Assembly: GCA_015680685.1 (NCBI GenBank)
Contig: MNCI01023457.1
Location: forward strand, 656,586-718,585
Source of the DNA: Gnetum montanum
Lineage: Eukaryota > Streptophyta > Gnetopsida > Gnetales > Gnetaceae
Length of the DNA: 62,000 bases
Direction: 5' to 3'
Shown: in pieces, positions 1 through 12,065 of the stretch
Numbering within the stretch: position 1 is the first letter of the stretch
Layout of the letters: each line of letters starts with the position of its first letter
Position numbers and translations under genes: made by a program
The notes under the pieces: model-generated
What the model saw: only the letters and a program-made list of their open reading frames with translations
Database searches by the model: none
What the model was told of the DNA's origin: nothing

Positions 1-224
1 ATTAGTTAATATTATTTTCCACTGCCATCAGGAGTAGCATTAGAATTAGAACACATCATACACCTCATCTAGACTAAACCATACGTGACATATGCAAAAC
101 TAGTCTAGATGGGAAGATAGCACTATCTAGATGCCACAACTAGTCCATCTGCGGAGTTCGACCAGATCGTGCATGCGACGCTCGTTTCGTATGGTTGAGT
201 GTAGGGGTACCTCGCCACTCATCA
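1..224 (+). mobile_element. LTR 3' portion, Tat/Athila-family LTR, cut by window start
   Basis: The segment ends in CCTCGCCACTCATCA, the same terminus as the other LTRs of this family here (17444, 36593; reverse complement at 34871 and 56794). Its first 110 bases match the reverse complement of roughly 34970-35100, placing it in the same LTR subtype as the inner solo LTR. It is not followed by a primer-binding site, so it is either a 3' LTR or a solo LTR. Its 5' part lies outside the window. Confidence 0.8.
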
Positions 225-1925
225 CTTATTAATAAAAACTTATAATGAACTAGTAACCTTTGTATTTTTCAAACTTTGGATGAATTAAGTGGATTGACAA
301 GGGTGTGACTTCAAAAGGATTTTTCACTTTTGTACCTACTTACCATCTAAGTTACATGAGTGTTTCCATAGATTTCTCACCATTCCACTATCAATCAATA
401 ATAAGAAGCAAAGTCTTTGAATGGTGTGATTCCCATCACAAAAAAAAATAATGATGTGAATTTAAAGCACACAACTTAGATACAATAACGAGCTACAAGC
501 ACTGGTTATGGGTTGCAAAGACATGTTACCCATCCCTAAAGGCACCCCTCTAACTAAGGCCCTCTTCACTTCCTACTTCTCTTTTCTTCTTCTTTAGGAA
601 TGATGAGTGGTCTATGGTGATGTTCTTGATTCTTGGAGGGTGGAATGATCTAAAGTGTCAATGTGAAGTCACTGGAAGTGGATGGTAGTGATTTGGACTA
701 AGTAAGGAAGTTCTCATGTCCTAATTAATCACATCTTCCACAAGGGACTTCATGTAACCACCATGGGGAACTCCATTTCAAGTTCTCTCTCATCCATCAC
801 TTCTTTCCATTAACCACCTCATTTCCTCTTTTCATGATTCTTTCGATGGGTTCATTGGTAAACAATTGAAATTCCTTGATTACTTCTTTAGTGATTTGGT
901 ATTTAATGATCCATAATCATTAATCATCATTGGGGCCCACAAACTCCTTGGTTTGAGGACATGCAAGGGCATTAAGGGCATGAGCTTGCTATGATGAGGA
1001 TTCACTTGCATACTCCTTAGTTGGGATGGTTAAATTCCTTATTCCTATGCATTCCACATTGATTACATATAGTTTTACACTCACTGATCAGTAATCTCAT
1101 AATCAAATCTCCTTTCTTTGTGCATATTATATGTTCTCTTCAAGCATTTCCTAGTATTCTAGGCTTTTCTAGCTTCTTTTGGACTCCAATTTCATTGAAA
1201 AACTCCTTATTTTTACTTAGATTTTAATGGGAAAAAATTTTTATTTTTGGTTGCATCAAAGCATCCTCATTGATGCAGTGCAAAAATCCTATAAATAACA
1301 TTGGGGACTTAGTTGTTTTTTCCATTTCCATTCAATGCCAAGGATTTTTTTTGCCATTTTGAGAGCTTAGAGCCTTCCTAAGCCCATAACTTTTGAACTA
1401 CTTATCTGATTCACTTTGTTTTTTGATCCTACAACTAATGGAGATGAGCTTTATATCGTGGGGGGCATAAACCATAGGTTTTTGATAGAAAAGTTTTCAA
1501 AATTTTTCTAACTCCCACAATGTTTAACTAATAAAATACTATTAAAAATCGCTAACTCATGCAAGTTAAACCTTACCAACAAACTTTGGTAGCTATTCAA
1601 ATAAAATGATATTAAAATAATTAATTCCCCATAATCACAACTTAGAAAAAGTGTAACTAATCAAAAGAGACAAGGTATTTAAGTGTTTAAGTTACACATA
1701 AGACACTAATCTTTTGCAATGTTGTGAGTGCAGATGGAACCTAGACTTAGAGATAGATGATTGTAGGAAGGAGGACCATCCCAACCAAGGGATAAGAAAC
1801 CTAGATGAGGAAGGGACCAGTAGCCACAACAGCCCCAAGACGAAGTAGCAAAAACACATGCAACAAGCCCTCTTTGGAAGGAGCCCAAGGTGGAGTCTTT
1901 CCAATAGATTTCCACAGCTGAGATT
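225..1925. other. Gene-free AT-rich stretch
   Basis: No ORF with recognisable similarity. Two overlapping minus-strand ORFs near 1692-1978 are short and low-complexity. The stretch may belong to the internal region of the element that ends at 5444, but nothing in it shows this directly. Confidence 0.5.
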
Positions 1926-4300
1926 GGGCAATCACATTGAGATGAGGTGCTTGGCCTAGGACTGAACCTAGAAGTCACTTTGACTAAAGCCTTCCTAAAG
2001 CATATTCATTCCAAGAATGTCCAAGGTGTAATTCTTCAAGGACTAAACTTCAATCCTTTCTTGGACTTCGACCCTTTCTTGGACTTCATACCCAAAGAAT
2101 GGGTTTAGCAATGGAGTGGACCGTAAGGAGTACAATGCACTCACCAAGATAAAGAGTGTCTATTTCAAAATTACAGCCTATCATGTTAATCCAATAGTAA
2201 GGCCAAGAAAAATCACTACCTTCTCTACCCGTGCATGTGCCGCTCTGAGTGGTAAAATCCTTGTCAACCTTCCATGGTTCATATTCCTAGAAATGGAGAA
2301 GCGATTCAAAGAGAATGAGCGTGGGAGGAAGAAACTCCCTTTTTCATGTCTATTTAGAAAAGTTTGCAAAAGGGGAGGCATAGCTCATTATTCCAATAAC
2401 ATCCTTCTTCATGCTCCTATTGCCTCTTGGTAGGAGATGATGAAGGATAAGGCACATGCCAAGCTACAAGAAGAGTATCCATCACCACCAGTAACCACTT
2501 AAGAAATAATATTGGAGGCTCATGCTACCATTGAGCACATGCACAAGCTTTGTAAGCAAATTTTTTGTAGTAGCAACCAAGACTAAATGGTGGTGACCCA
2601 TCAATCTACTAGCCAGCGTTGAGCCATCTCAACAAAGTTACATGCACTGTTAGCTAGCTAGAGAAGATTGCATTGTTGTTTACTACCCAAAGGATGTAGG
2701 CTCCCACAAGGTCAAATTTGAGAACCTAATAAGTGATGGTATCCTTTCCAGGATAACTATCTCCTAGAGATTTCTAAGAATGCTGCCAATTTCTCGATAC
2801 ACTTGGAGAAGGGCAAAGGGAAAACTGTCTTGGTGATGTAGTACTAAGGGCAAGAGACAACAATAAAGATGATGGCTGACCATGTGGCAAAAGTGTTGAA
2901 TGCTCCTATGATCATTATGCCAGATATTGTTGCACTTAGGAACATACAAACATTTGCAGGAGCAACCAATGGGAGGCTTAGCATAGCCTAGCATGAGCAA
3001 GTGCTAGACCGACTAGAAGGAACCAAGCAATTGCTTATGGAGGTCTTTGACCTTCTAGATAACATCACAAACACCTAGTCAATGATATTGGAAGCTAGGG
3101 GAAAGTTCATCATTTCCAATTCCCAACTTGATGTAGCTACATTCAAAAATCAACAATTGATTGCCAAGGTTGCAAAGTTGAGAGCCTAACTAGCTAATCC
3201 CACCATTCTCAACCAAGTCGTAACAAGAGATAAAGCTTTTCTATAGCTTTAAAATAAATTGAAAGAGGTTGAGAATGAAAAGGAGATAGTAGTCTTTGAT
3301 GCATCCATCTCAAAGGTCTTGGCCTACAACACCAAGAAGGACCTATCAGAGGTTTACAAGGAGAAACTAGCTCTAACTAAAGATAATCATCGCTTGTGGA
3401 ATGCTAAGATCCAAAAGGATAAAATGGCATAATTTTGCAATAGTAGCAAGAGCAACCTACCAAGATGACCATGGACTTGAGGAGGTTGGCTGCTAAAAAC
3501 TAAAATCTCTTGATGAAGGAAGTCTACGTGCTTTGCCAAAAATCAACCATTGAGATAGTTTCCTGGAAGAATGAGGCCCTGAAGTTTGAACAAGTGAAAA
3601 ATCACTACAATAACTAGGTTTGGCTGCTTAAGGAAGTCAATGAGAAAGAAAACCAATTGGCCAAGGTGAAGATGAATGAGGTCCTCTAGCAACTCCAATA
3701 GGGTGATGACATGGCAGCCCATCTTTGATGGACTCAATATATATAACAAAGCTAAAATCTACCTCAATGAGTTGCAAATCAAGAAGATGATAGAGTACAT
3801 GGAGTTAGCCAACCTTTAGTATGCAAACTTAGCAATGCTAATTGCCAGAAGGCCAAGGTTAGAACTAGAGAAGTAAGTGGCCTCCTCTTACCTCTTGTAC
3901 AAGGTAGAGTTCAAGCACCACAAAGACATGAAGAAAAAGCTAGAAATAGCTAATGCTAAGCTTGAAGTTCTTAGAGACAACATCACGGATCAACGATCAA
4001 CAATTGAGAACCTATCCAGGAGGATGAACAACTACTAGGAGCTGCAAAATTTTGTTAGAGCATTCGACATCAAACGTAAACAATTTTTTGCCTGGTTCGT
4101 GAATGTTAAGGAGTTGTTCCTAGTCATGCCCTATCCATAGGATGTTCCCATACTAGCTCATATCGATGATGCTACATGGACTGTGTATGATCCCTAGACT
4201 AAGGAGGAGAAGATGAAAGCACTACTAAATGCTTTTTATCTTTGACCAAAAGTAGTAGCTACAATAAGAGAGCTACAACCTCCTCAGCCTCAATAATCAT
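1926..4300 (+). pseudogene. Degenerate extra ORF of a Tat/Athila-type element (PF20167-like domain plus coiled coil)
   Basis: The longest open piece is 2116-2433, followed in plus sense by many TAG/TAA interruptions. Around 2160-2380 the reading contains an NLPWFIFLEM segment and, about 25 residues on, LPFSCLFRKV. This resembles the 'putative plant transposon protein' domain (PF20167) common in plant Ty3/gypsy relatives. From about 3000 to 4100 the reading is rich in K, E, L and N with heptad character and looks like a long coiled coil. It lies directly upstream of a polypurine tract and 3' LTR, the position of the additional ORF in Tat/Athila elements. It is non-functional as it stands. Family assignment is from remembered consensus. 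Confidence 0.55.
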
Positions 4301-4589
4301 GTGCATCGAAGGTAGGGGAAGGTCCTTCAACACCTTAAGAGCCTTCACCTTCTAGGACCATTTTATCTTCTTCTCTTCTTTGACCATCAAAGGAGTTCTA
4401 GCTATAAATTTTGTAAAGGCGTTCAATTTTGTTTTCATGAACACACATTGTTGTAATCATTGTTAATTCATACACTTGGGCACTTAGCATCATTTTTTAA
4501 GTTAGTCAATCAGTCAATGGTTCCATACCTTCCCAATTTTTGTAAGAGGCCTTATCCTCTTTTTATTCACTTGAGGACGATTTTTTAGT

Positions 4590-4603
4590 TAGTCATGGGG
4601 GTA
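4590..4603 (+). other. Polypurine tract next to 3' LTR
   Basis: The run GGGGGTA immediately precedes the LTR start TGATGA. The same arrangement occurs in reverse complement at 22438-22445 and 57583-57590. The preceding 80 bases match the equivalent region of the 21458-29803 element. It would prime plus-strand DNA synthesis during reverse transcription. Confidence 0.7.
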
Positions 4604-5444
4604 TGATGAATCATCATAAATGGGATGCATTGAAAGGCATGCGTCGATGCATCCCTGTTGATGCATGATCTAATGCATTGACACATATACGTTGACGTGG
4701 CATCTAATTTTGCCTATATAAATGCACACACCCATCACATTTATGACATTGGTTAGTCAATAGCTTAGGAAAGTTCTTATAGTTTGTTCCTGCAATAGTT
4801 AGAATATTTTCTAAGTGCCTACAATAGAAGTCAAGAAGTGTACATATCCTTATTCAAGCACCGATGTACCTAGACACTTAGGTGTGGCAATAATAAAGAT
4901 GAACTTATTGAAATACCTTGCAGCATTTGGAAATAGCCTAATTTTTACTTTAATGCACTTAATTATTCATGCAATTTACTTCTATGTCCTTAGTTAATTA
5001 AATAAGATTAACTAATACACATAAGTATGACCACTTGAAGCATAACGTTAACACTTGGTAATCCTAGTAGTGCTAGTGCTTGGTAACCTAGTAGTGTTGT
5101 AATGCATTCAAGATGTGTACATCAGGTGGGGCCAGATACTTGTGTTAGAAAATAGCTTAAGACACTAGATAGTTTATTAGATTAATTAATACTTAATTAC
5201 TTTTTTTTACACTTAGGATAAAATCAATACAAATATATAATTATACAAATCATGTGCCTCGGTTACACTTAATCATATGCTTGTACTTACACAAGTGGAA
5301 CCAAGAAGACAATGATCATGTTCTAAGGTTCACCACCTAGATAATGTGTATTTAGAAAACTAAAGTCTACAAAATTGAATCGGATCACTAAGTGAACACT
5401 TGTGATTCATATGGTTGTGCATAGGGTATACTTGCCACTCATCA
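4604..5444 (+). mobile_element. 3' LTR, Tat/Athila family, ATGCAT-type U3
   Basis: This LTR of about 841 bp starts TGATGAATCATCAT and ends CTTGCCACTCATCA. Its downstream part carries the family signatures TTCTTATAGTTTGTT and the doublet of 'cttggtaa' motifs, and a TATA-like CCTATATAAAT sits at 4713-4723. The bases after it (TAGAT) would be one copy of the target duplication. The matching 5' LTR is not in the window. Confidence 0.8.
4620..4723 (+). promoter_or_regulatory. LTR promoter: ATGCAT palindromes, bZIP-type motif, TATA box
   Basis: Several ATGCAT or near-ATGCAT palindromes lie between 4624 and 4680. They are followed by TGACGTGGCA at 4693-4702, a motif matching plant bZIP (G-box/ABRE/TGA-type) sites, and by CCTATATAAAT at 4713-4723. 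The order and spacing fit an LTR U3 promoter. Activity is inferred. Confidence 0.45.
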
Positions 5445-8400
5445 TAGATATCACGAATGATCAATTCTAGCACATGCTTTTTTTACTTATCTCTTGAAGT
5501 TTTGTGGATATAATGGTTTTGGGTTTAGCTTGTGGTATCTAATCTCTTGGATCTTGAGATGGGTTCTTGTGTAGCATGTACCTCATTTGTTAGCTCATTC
5601 TAGGTGCACTAAGGTGGTTAGCTCTACTAGAAGGTTTTTAATCCTTCTTGTATATGTGTGGATGTAGATTCAAGTTGCAGAAGCTAGGAACTTGATGGTG
5701 ATGAAGCAAGCTCTTTGGAGCTTTTCTTTATTGATATGTTGTCATGATGATCAAGATGTATTTGAGCTTTTGTTATCAGATCTCTTTTGAGGCTATGAAC
5801 ATGTTATGTTATGACATTTAGTCATGATTTATGGATAATTGAATTGCTGCTTAAACTACTCTCATGTGTTATTATTTTACCATGCAATTGGTTAATATTT
5901 TTAATGCTTATGATGATTATTTTCTTTACCAAAAGTGTTAAGAGAAAATAAAGGAGCTTATGCCTAAAGGAACAAAATCCATCCACCAAAAAAGTATAAA
6001 TAGTAGTGAACCCCTCTCTTTTGTACTTTCCAAGAGTGATGGGGAGCTCCCTTCGGTTTCACAATCTAAGCTCACTCAAGTTACTTAAAACTTAACAATT
6101 TCTAACAAGTAAAAAATAAGGAAAAAAGAAATATTTATTCTTGCACATATGAATGGGATACAAACACATTCTTCTATGGTGAAGATTTTCTAACCCTTTT
6201 ACATGTGTTCTATGCAAACTATGCATAATGTATTGGTGGGAAACAAGGAGGTATTGAAAGGAAAATAAATGATACTTAGATGAATATTTATCTATAATGT
6301 ATTTTCTATTTGTTCATTTAGCCATAAAGTAGATATTTGTATTATAGCCATGTTCTAAGGATTTTCTTTCAAGGATTTGATATAATGGTTTAATTTGAGA
6401 CCTTAAGAGGAATGAATATGTAATTTGGATTTTCATATAAATTCTAAGTTGGATAAACATTTCATATGAATTTATATGGTTTTCCAAGTATTTTCTTTTG
6501 GTTAAGGATTTAAGTGGTCATATTTATTTCTCACGTCTTGTAGAGCATTTAGCTAATTATTTCTTATGTATAATTTTGAGGATGTAACAATGTAGAAATT
6601 ATCTTTTCTCTCTAAATTATCTAGTCATATCAACTTGTTTTTTATTAAGTTTCATATTTTTAAATTTAAATTTTATGTTGTCAAGGTCATGTTAAAGTTA
6701 TAGGTTCTAATTCAAAGTTGCTTTATGTATACAAGTCTTAATTTAACATATAGTTTCAAAATGAAAAGAGAGGCTAATGTGTTCTTCTAATGTATTCATG
6801 TCAATTTAGCATATTTATTTTCCTCTCATAACTATGAATAAAGCTCAAGGTCTAAATGGAGAATTATTTAGTATGCAGTTGCTACTATCATTTCAAGTTG
6901 AAGGAAAAGAAGAAGTTTGTTGCTACTAAAGTTTCTTTAGGCTTCAAGTTTTTTTTCTTTTACAATGTTTTACAATTTTACATTATATTCTAGCTCATAT
7001 TTTTTATTTAATTATCTTACACTTATTTTAAAAAATCTCTCAATTTCATAATCATTTCACAATATTTTCATATTAATTTCACATTATCTCACATTTTACA
7101 TCATATCTCTGAGTATTTTTAAGTTTATCTTATAATTATATCTCATGCATTTTGTATTTCTATGAAGTTTCTATAGGTCTAAGATGTTTACATATGAATC
7201 ATGTAAGATATATCATATATGAGCTAGTTTAAATTTCATCACATAATTATCAATTAATCTATACTCCATTTCAAAGGATTTTAAGATGACTCTTACAAAT
7301 TTTCTTGAAATCCCAATCTTAATCTCATTTTACATCTCAAGTGCAAGTAATTGCATATTTTTAAGTCCTTTGAGGTATGAATTTAAATGTAAGAATTACT
7401 TCCAAATGAATCAATATCTAGATCTAATTGATTTCATAATATCTTTCATGAATTGAAATTGATTTTCACAAGTTTACATGAATAGGGCATAGAATCCTCA
7501 ATTTTGACATTGAATCTCATTAAAATGTTAATACATGTTGACTCTATTTATGGATCTAGACTTTGATCAATCCTCTCAATTTGGATCCTTGAAGAATTAA
7601 GCTAAAATTTCCCTTAAAGATTCAATTTGAAATGATTTTGTTTCATTTTACCTATTGCAAATCCCATCATAACCTAACTATTATCTCATACTTCATCCAC
7701 AATCCACTTGCATGAATTACTCTATAGAATTCTTCAAGAAAATTGTAATTCATTGTTTCTATTATAACTCACACTCTTAAACATGACTACTATTATAATC
7801 TATAGTTAACTTGTGGTCTTACTAGTCATTTTTAACCATTGTTTCTTATTACTCACAATTAGTGACCAATGCATAGTCACCATCAAGACTCATGTTCTAA
7901 TTGCAATTAAACACATTACACTCTATGGCCATGTCATAGTTTAGTCATGATTTTACTAGTATTCATTATGATTGAGTCTTGACTTAAGGTTTCACTTCCA
8001 GTCAACTTCTCAGACACTTTGATCTTTAACCTTGTGATTTAAGCATCTATAGCTTTTCTTACTGTTGTTATTTACTAGAACATCTCATGTTTTAGATCCC
8101 CAACTTTAGCTTTGTTAAATTACTTAATTGCTATGTTTAGTTTATATTTTTATTATATCCTTGCATAACTATAGCTTTCCTTTTTATTTTAATAGCTTTT
8201 GGTATACCTATTTGTTAATTCTAGTTTATATATAATGATTTATCCTAACTTTGTCGTACCCTTTCATACTTTAATGGGATTTAATCTTTTAATCTCTTAT
8301 GCTCCAACTATATTTGGTATTATACTTCTTTGAAGTTTAAACCTTTAACTTCTCTTTTAATGTTTTGAATTATTCATATTTGTATTCTTATAAGTTATTG

Positions 8401-9834
8401 GATTATTTTCTTCAAGATTACTACTAACCCTTGGTGCTTCTTAATTTGAATAAGTTGGAAGGATGTGGACCCATGTTAATAATATAATTACTAATTTTAA
8501 AATTATTTTTATGATGTTTTTATTTTATGATAAAATATAATTAGGATTATTTTAAATTTAGCATGGGATGAGAATCTTGAACTCCTTTACTAGAATTATG
8601 ACTTTTATCCCAAAAGGATATTTTTGGGGATGTAATTCCAACCTTGGAGTTGTAATCCATGCTCTCATGTGATTTAACTTGATCATAGATTTTCAATTAA
8701 TTTATCAAATTATTAGAAATTAACCCTAAAACCGTAATGTGTTTATAAAAGCTAACTATGCTTGCCCACTCTTCCTCATTAAATCAATCCACATGATTCT
8801 CCCTTATCCTTGGATGGAAGGTGGGTTATTCCTAGTATTTCTATTTAATATCATATTTGGATGGCAAGTTATGTTAATGGACATTATGGATGTTTAAGAT
8901 AACAGAATTCAAACTAACAATGTTATATAACAAGGGGTTCCATCTTTCAACTTGGTTTTGAGTGGTATCAAGATTGTTTTCATCTACTTAAAAGTGCCAT
9001 AATCCTTCTTGTGTATTCTAGGTAGATGAGATAGTTTATTGTAGGAAAGATCCTATTGGATGTGACTTGGCTTCAAGTTGTTGAAGAACATTTGTGTTGA
9101 TGTTTTCAATTTAATTCATGAAGTAATTTCTGTTTAAAGCTTCTAAAGGGATAAATTGTATTTTGGCATTCCCAAAGGATTTTTAGTTAAGCATTTAACA
9201 TAAGATTTGAATGCTTCCAAGTTATGTCATAACTTTCATTTGGAATAAGATGTTATGGATTTAAGTTATTTGAGTATAATATATATATATATTTTTGAAG
9301 TTCTTCCAAATTAATGATCTTTAGCATTATGACTTCACATGCCTATTAACCGATTTAAGTAAATTTAAATTTTGAATGATTATTTTCAAGGTGTGACACA
9401 AGCGCCAAGAAATCTCTTAAACTCAAACCCGATTTTATCCAAATCTCTTTTAATATGTTTATCTTATAAGAGTGATCATATCTAAATATTTTATTACTAG
9501 TTCTACTAGATCAAACCTTACTATTCAAAATTTAGTATCTAGTATGCTTCATAAATCTCATGTTTAGTGAGTCTAGATTCATAAAGATCTCACCATTAAA
9601 AGTTTGAATTCCATGAATTAGCTTGACTATTAGGACTTGAAAAAGTACAATAAATGACCATTACATATTTTACATTAAGCTAGCAGGAATCACATGTTCA
9701 CATCATATATCTTATATCTAAGATGAATTGAAACTAAAACTGAAAATTTTACTTACATCCAATGAGATCCCTTGAACCTATTGGACTAATTTCAAAATCC
9801 CTTTTACGTTTTTTTTTTTAATTTATAACTCATT
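5445..9834. other. AT-rich stretch with no recognisable gene
   Basis: Reading frames are short on both strands and none shows a domain I recognise. A TGGTATCAAGA string near 8973 resembles a tRNA-iMet primer-binding site, but I could not delimit an LTR around it. Probably very old repeat sequence. Confidence 0.6.
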
Positions 9835-9835
9835 G

Positions 9836-9903
9836 TTGCCTAGTGGAATTGGATCTGTGACTTGAGATTACCAAGCCAAGACTTTTACCATTAAGATTAA
9901 TCA
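9836..9903 (-). repeat. tRNA-derived SINE-like head
   Basis: On the minus strand the segment reads like a plant SINE head. A box-A-like TTAATGGTAAAAG is followed about 25 bases later by a box-B-like CAGATCCAATTCC. The latter differs by a few, mostly transition, changes from the tRNA T-arm pattern CAGGTTCGATTCC. No cloverleaf is intact, so this is not a functional tRNA. Confidence 0.4.
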
Positions 9904-10227
9904 GCCTATTTCATATACACCATAAAATGGATGTAAACTCTATAATTTGCTTTAACCTTTGTATATTGAGCTTAAAACATACTTTATGTTGCTAAACAAT
10001 CAAATTTACTTGTTACCAAATTGACAAATAAAATTCAACATCATCGAAACACAATTTTTTTATTATTATATTTAAATATTCTTTCACCTTATATCTCTTG
10101 AGGATATAAACCTTGTTAATTATCACGAGATGCCTTCTTGTAAACTTGCCTTTCAAAGAAAAGATTCAAGAATATAACATTACATAAACACACAAGCCAA
10201 AAAAACTTCCAGTATTAAGAAGATCAA

Positions 10228-10330
10228 GGCGGTGTTTGAATACACTTTCTTATGACATAAATCTGTAATGTGTGTGTAAGAGCTACACGGAAGGTCGTGG
10301 GTTGATTTCCACTGCATTCACACAATTACG
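10228..10330 (+). repeat. tRNA-derived SINE-like fragment
   Basis: The string GGTCGTGGGTTGATTTCCAC is one base away from a T-arm/box-B pattern containing GGTTCGATTCC, with an inserted or lost base in the loop. A box-A match upstream is poor. It may be a decayed SINE head lying 3' of the host gene. Confidence 0.3.
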
Positions 10331-11246
10331 TATAAAAAATAAAAGACTTTGAATATACGTTATCACATTTTCCACCACCAGCAATGATCGTGCATCACCA
10401 ACCTTATTCCCAAATGAAAACTTACTGCCCAATTAAGACATGATGCCAAGTTTGCTTAAACCAGAAACTCCACCCCACGTGGAAACACACGCAATTGGGC
10501 CACCCAATTGCCGTTAACAAGTGGACACTATATACATGAATGGTATATATATATTAACATATATACCTCACCAAAGATGCTTGATAACTTGAAAGAAGGA
10601 ATTTCTAAAAAAAGAGAAAAAGGCGACATCCTGCATATAGAATTAACGATGAACATTGAATAATAATGTACAGGAGACGAAAATTTAACTTAAAAACAAT
10701 GATGGCGGAGAGTGATGTCAAATCTCAATTTTCGGAAAATTGTGAACAGAATTGGTACAAGCAAAGGCAAAGGAAGAGGCACGAGTCCACGACCAGCACT
10801 ATTCACATTAACACATAAGCTAAGCTGCCATACATACCGTGGCATTGCACAACAAAATCATATTATCTATAATCCCGGCCACGGTCGTCCCCATCATCAA
10901 AATATCCGAAAATCGGGGACCGGAATGACCGTTGACGCTCCCCACAATCAAAATGCACCAAAAATAAGGCCTCCCGATAACAGAACAAGATTAAACGAAA
11001 GCGGTAACCCAAACGGAAACCATGGAGGTAACAGCAAGCCGTTAAATGATCGTCATCAACGGAACGGAAAGCACAGAAAAGTTACGGCCGGATCTAAACT
11101 TCTGCTTCCACGGTTATCGATCTTCTGCAGAGGCCGATTCCAATTTGCAGAAACGTGATTGGGCGAGGAGCAAAAGGAGGAGCACATGCCATGCCACATG
11201 ATGATGATGATGATGATAATTATGGCGATGTTCATGGTGATGATGA
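10331..11246 (-). other. 3' flank and probable 3' UTR of the host gene
   Basis: GC content rises toward the gene from about 10700. A plus-strand ORF at 10712-11158 lacks any recognised domain and is probably chance coding in the antisense of the UTR. An ATG/GAT trinucleotide run lies at 11200-11217. I could not place a polyadenylation site confidently. Confidence 0.45.
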
Positions 11247-12065
11247 TCATGAGAGGCCCAGCCAGCGGCCCAGCTGCGTAGGATTTACAATACCCGGCAG
11301 ATGCACATCTCCGCTGCGAACAAAATCGGACACCGTCAAAAAATCATGCAACCGCTCATTTCTCCACTTGTTGTTGTTATTGTTATTATTATTATTAGTG
11401 ACGGCAGACGCTGGCTCTGGGTCTTCTGCTGCTGCGGCCGCCTCTGTGTCGTCGTTGTCGTCCACAGGTGGTTGTGGGTTCGATTCCGGCGACGGCCACG
11501 GGTACGGCTGACCGCGCAGCGTTCCGCGCGACAGAAACTCGTTGGCCAGGTAGCACGCCAGCCGGAAATTTTTGGCCTTCGCCGTCGCGGTCGCCGTCGC
11601 GGTCGCCGAGGAACCGGAACCTCCCACCGCGACCGTCGCCGGGGCCGGCGCCGGCACCGGCGCGTAAAAAAGCAACGCCGGCGATGAAATCGCGGCCGTC
11701 TTAAGGACATTGCCATTGCCCGTGGCGTCGTCGGGGCGGGACGAAGACGAAGACGAAGACGAAGGAGAAAGAGAAAGCGGAGCAGGAGCAGGAGCAGGTC
11801 CAGGGTTAGGGCTGGTGCCCAAGGATGGAAGAGGAGGAGGAGGAGGAGGAGGAGGAGGAGGAGGTGCTTTGTTTGGGGTTTTCACGTCCGGGAAATAATC
11901 GCGTTCGCGTCCGCGGTCGCGGTTTCGATCCCGCTCGCGCTCGCCGCGGGGCTTCTTGAACTGCGCGGATCTGCGCGCGGCCTCGTCGTCGTCCGGGGAC
12001 GGCGACGACGCATCCCTGCGCTTGCGATCGTGGCGTCGTAGTTGTTGCTGTTGCTGCTTCTCCAT
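11247..12065 (-). CDS. Unnamed plant protein, P/S/N-rich with conserved C-terminal segment
   Basis: An intact 272-codon ORF opens at ATG 12065 and stops at TGA 11247-11249. The N-terminus is basic with likely nuclear-localisation clusters (RRHDRKRRD; an RE/RD-rich stretch at residues 39-55). A run of proline follows (residues ~68-78, GGA-repeat DNA at 11830-11865), then P/A- and S-rich stretches. The C-terminal third looks structured: NFRLACYLANEFLSRGTLRG, an acidic/alanine spacer, nine asparagines encoded by an AAT/AAC microsatellite (11368-11397), then WRNERLHDFLTVSDFVRSG and PGIVNPTQLGRWLGLS. I believe this C-terminal pattern recurs in uncharacterised plant proteins, but I cannot name a family. 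It is the only long, intact, high-GC, non-transposon ORF in the window. Function unknown; nuclear location inferred. Confidence 0.75.
   Translation of the reverse strand: MEKQQQQQLRRHDRKRRDASSPSPDDDEAARRSAQFKKPRGERERDRNRDRGRERDYFPDVKTPNKAPPPPPPPPPPPLPSLGTSPNPGPAPAPAPLSLSPSSSSSSSSRPDDATGNGNVLKTAAISSPALLFYAPVPAPAPATVAVGGSGSSATATATATAKAKNFRLACYLANEFLSRGTLRGQPYPWPSPESNPQPPVDDNDDTEAAAAAEDPEPASAVTNNNNNNNNNKWRNERLHDFLTVSDFVRSGDVHLPGIVNPTQLGRWLGLS

Noticed and set aside
1-5444. 1-224 and 4604-5444 as the two LTRs of one element
   Set aside because: The LTR ending at 224 is not followed by a primer-binding site and belongs to a different U3/LTR subtype than 4604-5444, so they are more likely separate insertions.
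8965-8985. Possible tRNA-iMet primer-binding site (TGGTATCAAGA)
   Set aside because: No LTR end directly upstream and no matching second LTR could be found by eye.
10712-11158. 148-codon plus-strand ORF beside the host gene
   Set aside because: No recognisable domain, lies antisense to the probable 3' UTR of the gene, and its composition follows the GC-rich flank.
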